A DNA stretch of 45,103 nucleotides from Betaproteobacteria bacterium (GTDB taxonomy: Bacteria > Pseudomonadota > Gammaproteobacteria > Burkholderiales > SG8-39), in assembly GCA_004298325.1 (NCBI GenBank), contig SCUF01000017.1, positions 1 through 45,103 on the forward strand. The letters run 5' to 3'. Made by a program: the position numbers and the translations under genes. A model generated the notes under the pieces. That model ran no database searches and had not been told where the DNA came from. It saw nothing but the letters and a program-made list of their open reading frames with translations. Position 1 is the stretch's first letter. Every line of letters begins with the position of its first letter. Positions 8,019 through 18,200 of this stretch are shown piece by piece.

Positions 8019-9931
8019 TATCTTGCAACCTCACCGGCAGCGACCGGTGCTTGCTCCTCGGAGGCCGCGGCCTCATGTGAGTTCGTCGCATGCTCGATTG
8101 CGCTGACAACGTAGGCGGGGAGTCTTGCCTTGAATTCCTCCGGCGTGTCGCGCAGTTCGTCGATTAGAGCGGCAAGCTGTTCCGCAACTATCGTCTTCGA
8201 CACTTGATGTTTATGAAGTGGCTCAAAAATACAGACGGCAATGTCATCGGCGCTCTTAGTAGCGTCGGCCTGCCATGCCTCCACTTCAGCATTCGCTTCC
8301 GCTACGATTTCATCGCAGGTTCTGCCGCGTCTTCCCTTTGCGATCTGTATGGCTTGATGAACGATCGCGGCACAACCGGACTGGCGTGCCAGATCAAACT
8401 CAAGTGTCCATTGCTCGGACGGGAAAGCCTTCACTGCGCCGCCGTCATGCTGCGCAAGATTTTGCATGTGAGTGACTAGTTCTCCTGCTTCCCACTCGCC
8501 TTCGGTTGCCCGTTCGCCGACCAACTCCTTGGCGGCATCGGGCGGAATGTCCCGGTCAGGGATGAGGGCGACCGGCATCGGCATCGCGGTGTTGTCTGCT
8601 CTCTGCAGGATGCGGCTGTAGCGGAACAGGCCGCGGTGGCCGACGTTGACAATTGAAACACCGTGCTTTCCGAACGGCCTGCCTATCTTCCTGGCAATGG
8701 CGGGCAACAGGATGTTCTCGGCATCGCCTTCAACGATGACGAGACCACGGGAAAAGAACAGGTTGGCTTTTGTGGCATCGAGAAAACGACGCAGGAAGGC
8801 GTAGTCGCCATCCTCAAGCTTCGTCTGGCCCTTCCTCATCGGATAAGCCTTATGCCCAATGATCATCACCATCGAGTCAAGGTCCGCGCTTGCCGCAAGC
8901 TGTGGACTGTGTGTGCTGAGCAGAATCTGGACCTGATGCCCCGGTTGTCCCTCGGGCACGGGCGCGGCACGGAGTTCGAGCACCTGCATGAAGAGGGTTT
9001 GATGCTGAGGGTGAAGATGCGCCTCGGGCTCTTCAATCAGCAGGTATGGAATCTGATCGGGATGGGACTGAAGCAAAAGAAGTTCCGCTGCCATGAATAG
9101 AAGATTGTTGTAGCCGAGCCCCCTCGCCAATCGCTTGGTCTGACCGGGTGGCGGATTGAGATACAGCTCAAGCCGTTCGAGAAGCTGATCGAATGATCCC
9201 TTGACGCCAAGCCCCAAAGTGGCATTGAGAGGATCACCCGAGAAAGACAGGTCATCGAGATATGTCGTATTGACGGCGCTCTGCACTCCCTGAACGGCGG
9301 GATTGGCTTCAACATCGGTGTCGGCCTGTTTCATCGTATCTGTGAGGGTTGCGTGCTGTCCCGGTTGCGCCGGATCGGCCTGCGTGGACATTGCAGGCAG
9401 TGCGCCCAGGATGCGTGACAGGCGCGACCTCCGACCCGAGCGCAACTCGCGCTCGGCATCCCTCAGCGGGCGGAGATAGGTGGACTTCAGATACTCGCGA
9501 AGATCGCCTTCAGGCGGTGGCCCGTCTCCGTTCTTTCCGGCGCGATATAGCGGGATGACCGTATCGCCGCCACCAGCGAGCCTCCGAAGGGTAGCGCGCA
9601 AGCACACATGCAGTCGCAAGGTTCCTGCCTCGTTACTGCACCACTCAAGAAAGCGGGCCTCTTCGTCCGGCGTCAACTCGTCGAAGGTGCAGCGGATGAG
9701 AAGCTCCGTAATCCTGTCACCAGTGGGTTTGACATGAAAGTCGCCCGGCTCCAAGCGGAGAAAGTCATCCCCGCGCGTCCAAAGAACATGGCGGGGAGCA
9801 TCGATGATCGCGGTCTTTCCGGAATCATTCGGCCCGACAAGAACATTGAGGCCACGACGCAACTTTAACGTGAGCGGGTTCTCAGGCCCGAAGCAGCGGA
9901 ACCCTGATGCATATATTTCCGATATGTACAT
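8018..9931 (-). CDS. gajA: Gabija GajA-like OLD-family ATPase/Toprim endonuclease
   Basis: ATPase-nuclease of the OLD family, 637 aa. The N-terminal ABC-type half has Walker A GPNDSGKT (33-40), Walker B LLIEEPEAHLHPQ (about 297) and the H-loop LLSTHSPQLAAS. The C-terminal Toprim half has VIVEGDAENILLPAIA (about 397, catalytic Glu) and ALIPDRD (about 456, metal-binding DxD). Together with the overlapping UvrD-like gene this defines a Gabija-type pair; a lone class 2 OLD nuclease would be the alternative. The start is supported by GGAG upstream (GCGGAGAAAGAC before ATG). A 136-bp gap separates it from the preceding gene, enough for its own promoter. Confidence 0.84.
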   Translation of the reverse strand: MYISEIYASGFRCFGPENPLTLKLRRGLNVLVGPNDSGKTAIIDAPRHVLWTRGDDFLRLEPGDFHVKPTGDRITELLIRCTFDELTPDEEARFLEWCSNEAGTLRLHVCLRATLRRLAGGGDTVIPLYRAGKNGDGPPPEGDLREYLKSTYLRPLRDAERELRSGRRSRLSRILGALPAMSTQADPAQPGQHATLTDTMKQADTDVEANPAVQGVQSAVNTTYLDDLSFSGDPLNATLGLGVKGSFDQLLERLELYLNPPPGQTKRLARGLGYNNLLFMAAELLLLQSHPDQIPYLLIEEPEAHLHPQHQTLFMQVLELRAAPVPEGQPGHQVQILLSTHSPQLAASADLDSMVMIIGHKAYPMRKGQTKLEDGDYAFLRRFLDATKANLFFSRGLVIVEGDAENILLPAIARKIGRPFGKHGVSIVNVGHRGLFRYSRILQRADNTAMPMPVALIPDRDIPPDAAKELVGERATEGEWEAGELVTHMQNLAQHDGGAVKAFPSEQWTLEFDLARQSGCAAIVHQAIQIAKGRRGRTCDEIVAEANAEVEAWQADATKSADDIAVCIFEPLHKHQVSKTIVAEQLAALIDELRDTPEEFKARLPAYVVSAIEHATNSHEAAASEEQAPVAAGEVAR

Positions 9932-10010
9932 GTCTTTCTCCGCACCAAGAGATGGCTTGCATGCCGTATAAGAAGGCCGCCGTCATGATGTACCTGCGGC
10001 CCCCCATTTC

Positions 10011-10039
10011 GTTAATTCAGCCCGCCGCGAGGTGGTCAA
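10011..10039 (-). promoter_or_regulatory. Candidate promoter for the Gabija pair
   Basis: In the 136-bp gap before gajA, the minus strand reads TTGACC (10034-10039), a 17-bp spacer, then ATTAAC (10011-10016). The -35 is a good match and the -10 is weak. An own promoter would make Gabija an independent unit in the island. Confidence 0.28.
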
Positions 10040-10067
10040 TTCACTAAAGACTACATTACCGTATTTA

Positions 10068-12278
10068 TCACTCTCGACCGTGTGCAAGTAGAGGTCCCGT
10101 TTCCAGATACTCACTCGGACTCCCAGAGCAAGAAAGAAACAGGCGCTTTACGGCACGAGTCGCAGCAACATGGAGGAGCGAACGTTCGTTGGCTACTCGA
10201 AGCTCCGATTCCACGGGATCTTGCGATTGGAGCGCCCTCTCCAGGGGCACCACGCCTCGATTGAGGCCAGCCACGAACACCACCTTGAATTCCAGGCCCT
10301 TTACCCGGTGCATTGTTGCCAGTCGAACGCCAGGCACGCTTCTATGGTCTGGTTGCCGGCGAGAAACAATCTTCACGCCAACGCCCAGGCGCTTCAGGCC
10401 GCTCGCGTAGCCTTCTACCAGTGAGGTGGTTCGTGCCACGATACACATGTCTTGAGTCTGAAGTCCTTCGACCTGAAGGGCCTCGATAGACTCGCGGAGC
10501 CATGCGATCTCCTCGTCGATCGTGGAGAACTGCCGCCGCTCGGGCGGCTCCCCATGCATTAACGATACGTAACCGTCGATTGGGTCGGTGCCGCCATCCA
10601 GATCGTCGACCTTCAAACCTGTAAGCACACCAACCGCGAAGCGCCGGGTCTCCTCGGTAGTCCGGTAGTTGATCCGTAGCTTCTTTCCGCGCCCGCGGAT
10701 GTCGATGCCGCAGCGTCCGAGCACTGCCTTGCGCTGATATATGCGCTGATAGCCGTCCCCAACGATGAACAAATCATCCGACTGCACGGTCACGAGCCGT
10801 CTTAGCAGTGTCAACATCTCGGCGCCAAAGTCCTGTCCCTCATCAATCACGATGCAGCGATAAGCGGCGTTGCCGACGCCATCGCGTTGCAGCATGGCGA
10901 GAATCTCGTGGATCGCGTCTTCCAATGTCATCAGTTTGCGAAGGGCCAGCTGGATGCGCATCTCCTCGAACACCGGCCAAATCTTCGTGCGCTGACTGCG
11001 TGTCAGCGCTACCCCGCGCCCAACTCGGCTCGCCACGAAATAGCCCTCCGCAGTTTTCAAACCTTGCGGCAGCACCACACGTTCCCACTCTTCGTCGTAG
11101 AAACTGCCCGGCAGCCCTAGCTCCGCCGGGATTAGAGCCTGCGCGCGTTGCCAGCAACGTTCGTAGTCGCCTCCGGTCTCACCCGGATAGACGATGCGGA
11201 GCTTGTAATCTTGCTTGCGAAGATAGGCGTGCACCCAGGCATCGATGTGCTGGACCTCGATGCGTTGCAACAGATCTGCGCTGCAGATCTTGCGCAGATT
11301 CTCACCGATGTCGGTAGCCAGGTTTGCCGTGAAAGTCGTAAACAGCAGCCGCTCGCCAGCGGCAAGCACATTCTGCGCGAGCCACTCGGCTCGATGCATC
11401 GCTACTACCGTCTTGCCTGTACCCGCACCGCCCAACACTCGAACCGGACCGCCCCAATGGCGCTCCACTAACCTGCGCTGAGAGGGGTGCAGGAAAACGC
11501 GCCACCTTTCCAGCGGCGCTTCCAGCATTTCGATCAGTTCAAGCTCATTTTCGACCACATGGAAGCGCTGGCGCGACGCGTCCTTGCCCAGTGCCGTCGC
11601 AAAATCCGCCGTGTCCACCGGTTCGGTCGGTGCAGGCGAGGCGAAGTCCGCAATCAGCTCCGCTAATGGTGTCCCGGCTGCGTAGAGGTAAAGTGCCTCG
11701 AAGGCCTCGCGCGGCAACCAGCTCTCTGCGGCTTCCAACTGCTCAGCGGTACACAACAAACGCACGCGTCCGAAGTCGTCTGGCGGCACACCTAAGCGCA
11801 GTAGCGTCGACTCATTCAGCGAGTCCAAAACGAGGCGTATTGGATGGTGCTCAGGTGCAGGGGCTTGATGGGTGCTGGCGGGTGCGGGCGCGACCACCGG
11901 CTGAAACCCGCCTGGAGCCTCCGACAGCGCCGTCGCGGATTGAACCGCGAGCAATTGCAAGACTCCTGTCGTCGGGTGAATACCGCAGCGATGACGTCGA
12001 GCCCAGTCATAGGCGGCGTCGTGCTTGTCCACCCACAGAAGCACATACACGTTCCCGCTTTCGGGGCTGAGCACGATGCCCCGATATTCCTGATCCACCC
12101 GGACGGAGCGGAAGTTGGGATCTCGAGTGTCGTTGATCTTTTCGTAGTTGATGCCGCCGGATCTTGGGTTGTGGCGGAACTTGGCCACGAACTCCATCAC
12201 TTTTTTCTGCTTGCTTCTGGGAATCATGGCAAACGACTCCAGAAAGCCGTCACCGATCGCCACTTTGATCTCACTCAT
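10068..12278 (-). CDS. RelE/ParE-like domain fused to UvrD/Rep superfamily 1 helicase
   Basis: 736 aa. Residues ~1-95 look like a RelE/ParE toxin fold (FRSVRVDQEYRGIVL, then VLLWVDKHDAAYDWA). An acidic linker leads to a complete superfamily 1 helicase: Walker A LGGAGTGKT (about 280), motif II VIDEGQDFG (about 478), motif III IVGDGYQRIY, motif IV INYRTTEETRRF, motif V LATMHRVKGLEFKVVF, motif VI LLHVAATRAVKRL. The ATG at 12278 is chosen over the upstream in-frame start because it overlaps the end of the giant helicase gene (ATGAGTGA) and has GGAAGGA in front, so the two are translationally coupled. No antitoxin is visible. Whether the RelE part cuts RNA or only binds nucleic acid cannot be told here. 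Confidence 0.86.
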   Translation of the reverse strand: MSEIKVAIGDGFLESFAMIPRSKQKKVMEFVAKFRHNPRSGGINYEKINDTRDPNFRSVRVDQEYRGIVLSPESGNVYVLLWVDKHDAAYDWARRHRCGIHPTTGVLQLLAVQSATALSEAPGGFQPVVAPAPASTHQAPAPEHHPIRLVLDSLNESTLLRLGVPPDDFGRVRLLCTAEQLEAAESWLPREAFEALYLYAAGTPLAELIADFASPAPTEPVDTADFATALGKDASRQRFHVVENELELIEMLEAPLERWRVFLHPSQRRLVERHWGGPVRVLGGAGTGKTVVAMHRAEWLAQNVLAAGERLLFTTFTANLATDIGENLRKICSADLLQRIEVQHIDAWVHAYLRKQDYKLRIVYPGETGGDYERCWQRAQALIPAELGLPGSFYDEEWERVVLPQGLKTAEGYFVASRVGRGVALTRSQRTKIWPVFEEMRIQLALRKLMTLEDAIHEILAMLQRDGVGNAAYRCIVIDEGQDFGAEMLTLLRRLVTVQSDDLFIVGDGYQRIYQRKAVLGRCGIDIRGRGKKLRINYRTTEETRRFAVGVLTGLKVDDLDGGTDPIDGYVSLMHGEPPERRQFSTIDEEIAWLRESIEALQVEGLQTQDMCIVARTTSLVEGYASGLKRLGVGVKIVSRRQPDHRSVPGVRLATMHRVKGLEFKVVFVAGLNRGVVPLERALQSQDPVESELRVANERSLLHVAATRAVKRLFLSCSGSPSEYLETGPLLAHGRE

Positions 12279-15200
12279 TGCCGTTCCTTCCCGCAAGCAA
12301 CGCAATCACCTTTTCGATCCAGCGATCCTCGCTGGCGAAGATCAGGGACCAGCCGTTTACCTTCAGCGATGGCTCGACCGAAATCACAACCGCCACCCTG
12401 CCCTCGATCCACGCCAGTTCAGCCGTGCCCACCACCTCGATGCCTTGCTTCAGGTCCAACCCCACTTCAGGCACTGTCAGCTTCGCAGCTGCAAGCCGCT
12501 CCAGCGCGAACCGGTCGATTACGCACTCTTTGAATACCCGCCCCCATGCAGCGTCCACCGATTCAAGTGGCGGCGCTTCGGCTGACTTATCTTGCGTACT
12601 CCATCGTTCCAGAGCACTTTCGTAGGCATGAATGCCAACGCCGCTTGCCGTGGTCACCGTGAATTCGGGAGCAAGCTGTAACAGGTTCGCCGCGTACCAG
12701 AAGCCGCGCCACACGTGCTCGAACTCCTTGGTCTGTGCTACAGCGCCGTCATCTAGGCAGAGGTGGCAACCAACCTCCGTCTCCAGGCATTCGCGTGACG
12801 TCAGTGCCGCCTTCGGCATGATCGTCAGCACCTTCACCGGCGCTGTGTCGCGTCCGATGCCGGGCAGCAATCCGCCAATGGCAAGATGCCCCTCGCGCGA
12901 CTTCAATGCCTTCCACACCGCAGAGGGCAACACCGCCTGCACGCCTATTTCTGGCGCTTGCAACATGGCAGCGTCCAAGGAAGGCTTGTGCAACCATGCG
13001 ATAGCGTTCGCAAGCGGCAACTGCCGCAATTGCGCGAGCGTTCGGGCCGGCTGCGTAATCAGGTGCACCAGTACCATGAACGAACCCAACTGCACCAGCT
13101 CGTCCAGTGTTGCCGTATCAGGCCAACTAAAACGCTCCGCCAGGAGATCGTATGCCTGCAACCACTGCGGCGACCTGAAGCTGGTCAGATAGCCAGTATT
13201 GACCGATTCCGGTTTCGTCCCTGCCTGCGGCAAGTCACGCCAAGTTAAAGTCCAGACTCGGCGGCCAGATCCGAGCACAGCCATGCGCTTGCGCGTATCG
13301 TCGGTCTGAATCGCATGGTGCGGACCGAACCCGTCCAAGTACAGTGCCCACTCGCCGAACGCTTGGCGGTCGACTTCTCGCACCGGGCGCAACACGAAGT
13401 CGGGCACAGTCTGAACTGCCACGCCCTGGGCGATACCCAGCTTCACCTGAGGTTCGAGTTCCCACATCGGAGAATTGGATTCCGGGTCGGAAGGTCCGAT
13501 CCAGTACCCCGGCTTGCCGTTCACGGTTCGTTTCGTAACTGCCACCAAAGCTTGAGCCGACAGCGCTCCAACGAAGCGCGCCTCTAAGTGGCTGCCCAGC
13601 ATCGAGTTCACATGGATATCGCTCAGCCGCTCTACCGGCTTGAGCAGGTGGCGCAGGTCCAGCACCTTCTTCAGCAACGCCTGCGCTGCCTTACGCGAGA
13701 TCGCATCCATATTGCGGCTATCCCGGTACGCCAAAATGCAGCGGTAGCATCCATCGCGCTTGATGTCATCCACGCACTCGCAGCCGGCCAAGTGGTCATG
13801 CGCCTGCTGCAGCAAGCCAAGCAGAATGTCTGGCGAACGCATCAACTCCTTCAGGTATCCCGTGCCGCCCGGAATTCGGTCATAGATCACCAGGTACTGC
13901 TTCGGAGAGTGCCCGCCCACCGGCGGCTCCTGCATATCGGAGATTTCCAGGTGCTGTACATTGCCGCGAAAGAAACGCTTCAGCCCCATGTTCAACGCGG
14001 CCACAAACGAATGCCGAGTCACGTCGGACTCAGCGACATCTGCCAGCGGCAACAGGATGCGCACCGCTTCGGAATTCAACTCTCGATAGAGATACAGGCT
14101 GTCGATCCAGTCCGTTTCCTGCTCCACCGCGCCTTGGCGAGCCAACGGGCAGTCCAGCGCATGCGCGAACTGGCCCCTGCGTAAACGCTTGCGCCGTACC
14201 GTGCCGCAATGCAGGCAGATCGGAAAGCCTTTGCGCGCCTCCTGCCGGCCCGCCACATTGAACGCGTCGGACGCATCACCCAGCTCGCCGAAATTGATCT
14301 CGCGAAAGCGCGCGTTGCGCAAGTACTCAAAACCAAAGGGAAGTTCTTCGCTATCGAGCCGAAAACCGCCCATCTGCGTTTCGGCAGGAATATCGATCAG
14401 CAACTGCCGGCGGTAGAAGGCGGGCTGGCGCTGGTCGCTGTCATCACCGATGCGATCCCGGCGTGAGTCGGCACGCGCGTATACCTGTCGCAGCTTCAGC
14501 ATCGTCCGGCGCTGGTCGGCATCTGCCCACATAGCACTGCCGCATCGCGGGCACACGGCATGCGGATCGCCACTCTCATCCAAGTTCTCGCTGTAGTGAC
14601 AAGCCGGGCATAAGCGCCAGGACTGTGGCTTCGACAGCTTCAGGTCCACCTGGTCTATGTGGAGCTGGTGCTCTGCGGCATAGAAGCGGGCCTCCGGCAC
14701 CAGCTCGCCCAAGGCTGCCTGGGCTGAGCGCTGAAAAGTCAGGCTCAGCGCGTCGTAGCGACGTCTTTCGTCGCCCGAATCGGTTGTCTCGCGCCGCCGC
14801 AGGATCACTGAGTTCAGCGTCACACCTTCCTCCGGGAAGGCGTAGTTCGGCAGCAGACCCTCATCAGTGAAGAAGTTGAGCGTCTGGCGCCGATTGATGT
14901 TGCTGATAAGCTCGATCAGGGCCGTGCGCTCGTCGCGGCACCCATATAGGTGCTGATTGCGCAATTCGTCTTCCGGCTGCACTTCCAGCTGCCTTATGCG
15001 TTTCTTCAGTTCCTCGATGCGCTCCTTCAATCCCTTGCGTGTTTGCGCCAACTCGTTCAAGCGGTTCAACACGCGCCAGCCCAAGCTGCCCTCCTGCTGC
15101 CCTCCGGAAACAAAGCGCTTCAAGTGGGCAATCCCGTCGTCATCCAGGTCATCGAACATGGCGCAGAAATCCGCCAACAGGGATTGCTCGTGAGTGTCGA

Positions 15201-18200
15201 CAAATCCGAGCAGGTTCAGCGGGAATCCATCCACCCGGCCCGACTCCACCGCATCCAGCACCTCTCGCAGCAGGCCTGGCAGGGCAGACGCGTTCACACT
15301 GGTGCTGACCCAGCGGTCGAAGCAAAATGCGAGGAGTTGCCGTTCCAGCACGGCCATCGCCTTCAGGAATACTCCCGGCGTAGTCACCTGCCCGGCCAGC
15401 ATCTCCAGCGGAGCAGCATAGAAGTACAGGTCATGCCGATGTCCGCCCGCGATCGTCAGCGCCAACGCGTTGCCATCTCGCCGTCCTGCGCGGCCGATGC
15501 GCTGCAGGTAGTTGGCCTGCGCCGGCGGCACCGAGCAAAGCAAGACCGTAGACAACGAGCCGATGTCGATACCCATCTCGAGGGTCGGCGTTGCCGACAA
15601 CAGGTTGATGTCCCACGTCTCATGTCCGTGGATGAACGACTGTTCGATCCGGTGCCGCGTCTGCCCATCCAGCAATGCGGTGTGTTCACTGGAGACCAGC
15701 CGGTGCGGCTGGGCCTTGTAGGTGCTGGCCCGAATGCGCAACGGCGCCATCCGGTAGTGCCCGCGACACCCTTTGCGCAGACAAGGGAGCCCAACGGCTA
15801 GATTGTCTTGCTGTATCGGCACGGGCAGGCGGTGTTGGCAGATATCGCAGGCCAAATCGCGTGCCTGCGTTGCCACCGTCCATCGCGCCGGATTCAGCCC
15901 CCAAGCGGTCTGCTGACGCGACTGCAGGGCGATGAGCCATCCGTCGCGCTCCAGCACCTCGAGTGTGAGCGTGTAAGCCTGTTCGTATTCGGCCGTAGCC
16001 AGAGGTTGGGCCACCGCCAGGCATTTGTTGAACCACTGCAGGTACCAATGGTCCTTGCCCAGCAGCGTCTCAAAGTTGCTGGATACCTTTTGCAAACTGA
16101 GCATGGCGGGCGGCCTGTGCCGCAATCCATAGCCCGGCATGAAGGGCAAGCGCGTCAACTGATATTCATTGCCGCCTTCACGCACATACGACTCCAACAC
16201 GCCGTCGTAGAACGCGCCCATCTGCCGCGCACGAGTCATCAAGCCAAGAAGAAACAGCTCTACCGCGCTGTCGCGCGCGTCTCGCAACCCACCAAGTTCT
16301 TCGCGCAGCCGGGTGGCCAGCCTCGCCGCCGTGCTCCTCAGTGCGGGCTCGTCAAGTGCCACGCTAGCAGCACCGGTGCGCTCCAGCGTGCGGCCGATGC
16401 GGCTGCGCAGCCCAAACTCCACCAGCACTTCCCAGCGCAGACGCCTGGTCACCAGTGAGACCACGTCGCTGCCCGGTGGAATGGCGCCCTGTTCGCGCAG
16501 CTCGCGGTAGCCGTGCAACCAATCCATGTTCGGCGCAATGAACGTGCCTACGAACGCCGCTGCACTGCCGCAACGATCGAGCCAGTAACGCGGAAACTCA
16601 TCTGCCACACGCGACAGCGGAAACCCCTCACCCTGCTGGCGGATGAAATCGGCCAGCGCGTGACGCAGCACCTGGTTATAGGTGCGTGCGCCGAAGAACC
16701 CGGCGCGGTGCGCGGCGTCTTGCACGGAATCGGAAAACGCGATCAACTTGTAATCGTTGTTGTACGCCGAACCAAACAGATCACCGATTAAGACGCTGGC
16801 AATGCTGGCCGCTCGTGATCCCAACACAGCCAGCGATTCGTGTCCGGCACACACCGGGCAATCGGCGCTGACCTCGGTGGTGACAGATTCCCGGCGCTCC
16901 ACCTTTTTACGGATCTCCGGCATCCACACCGCCAGCTGCTGTCCCGCGCATTCGGTACATGTAGTATCGCCACTGCGCATCGGGCTCAGCTTGAGGCAGC
17001 TCAGGCATAGCCAGCGCAACTCGGTTTCCGGCGCCACTGCAGGCCGTGCCGCAGCGGGGTAGATCAAGCGTGAATCGGGTTTTTGGTTGAACCACGATTG
17101 ATAGAACAACTGCAGGTCGTGTTTGAGCTTGGGTTCGCCGGCTGGCCACACGGCGCCCCAACTCACCGAATGGCACTCCCGGCAGTGCAGCACGGGCAAG
17201 TGCAGCGGGTTGGCCAGATTGAGCAATTCATCAGCATGCGTTAGCTCTGGCACCGGCCCCACCTTCGCGACCATGCGGCGCAGTTCGCGCAGCCATAACT
17301 GCACACGCACCTGCAGGAATGGCCCCACGTCATCAGCCGTCAGATCACCGGTAGCTGCAGGGCCACCCGTATTCAACGTGCGTGCGGCCGATACCATTGC
17401 ACACAGACTGTCGATCAGCAGCTCTGCATCGCGTTGCGACGATAAGCGCAATCGCTGTTGCCACGCCCGTGCCAACGCGCCCACGTCACAGAGCGCATGG
17501 GCCTCGCGCAGGAGTTCCTGCAGCGCTGTCAGACGAGGAAGCACGCTGCCAAGCTCGACCGCCGCGCGCAAGCGGGCCCCTTCGTCTTCGGCGTCAAGCG
17601 CGAAGTCCTGTGAAGTCCACACTTGAGCCACGCGGCGCAAGTAAGTGCGCTCACCACCATCCGGCGGGCGTAGCACCTCCAAAGCGTTTGTGGGCCAACG
17701 TGCAATGGCTTCCTGGCCGCCCGCCGTCGCATCAAGGTATTCATCCACCGTCATCCGGTCTTCGAGGACGATGGCATCTTCGTCAAATGGCGTTGCAAAT
17801 ACCTGCTGGGCGTAGGCACGCAAGTCGGCCACCGCCTGCGCCCCGCCGATAGTGGCCGACGTACCTACACAGGCCAGCTCAGGGCCAGCCTTGAGCTTGT
17901 CCCTCAAACGGCGCACGAGGCAGGCCAAGTCGGTGCCCTGCGCGCCGTCGAAGGTGTGCAGCTCGTCCACCACCAGATACTTCAGCGTGCCCGCCAGATT
18001 GAAGCGCCATAACTTCTGGTCCGCTGGGCGCAGCATCAGGAAATCCAGCATCTTGTAATTGGTGAGCAAGATGTCCGGCGGGTTCTCGCGCAGGGTGGCG
18101 CGATGCGTGATCACCTGATCGGGCATCATTGCCCGGTTTTCAGTTCCGTCATCGCCCGTGTACAAACCCACGCTCAGCTTTGGATTGAGTTCTTGGCATT

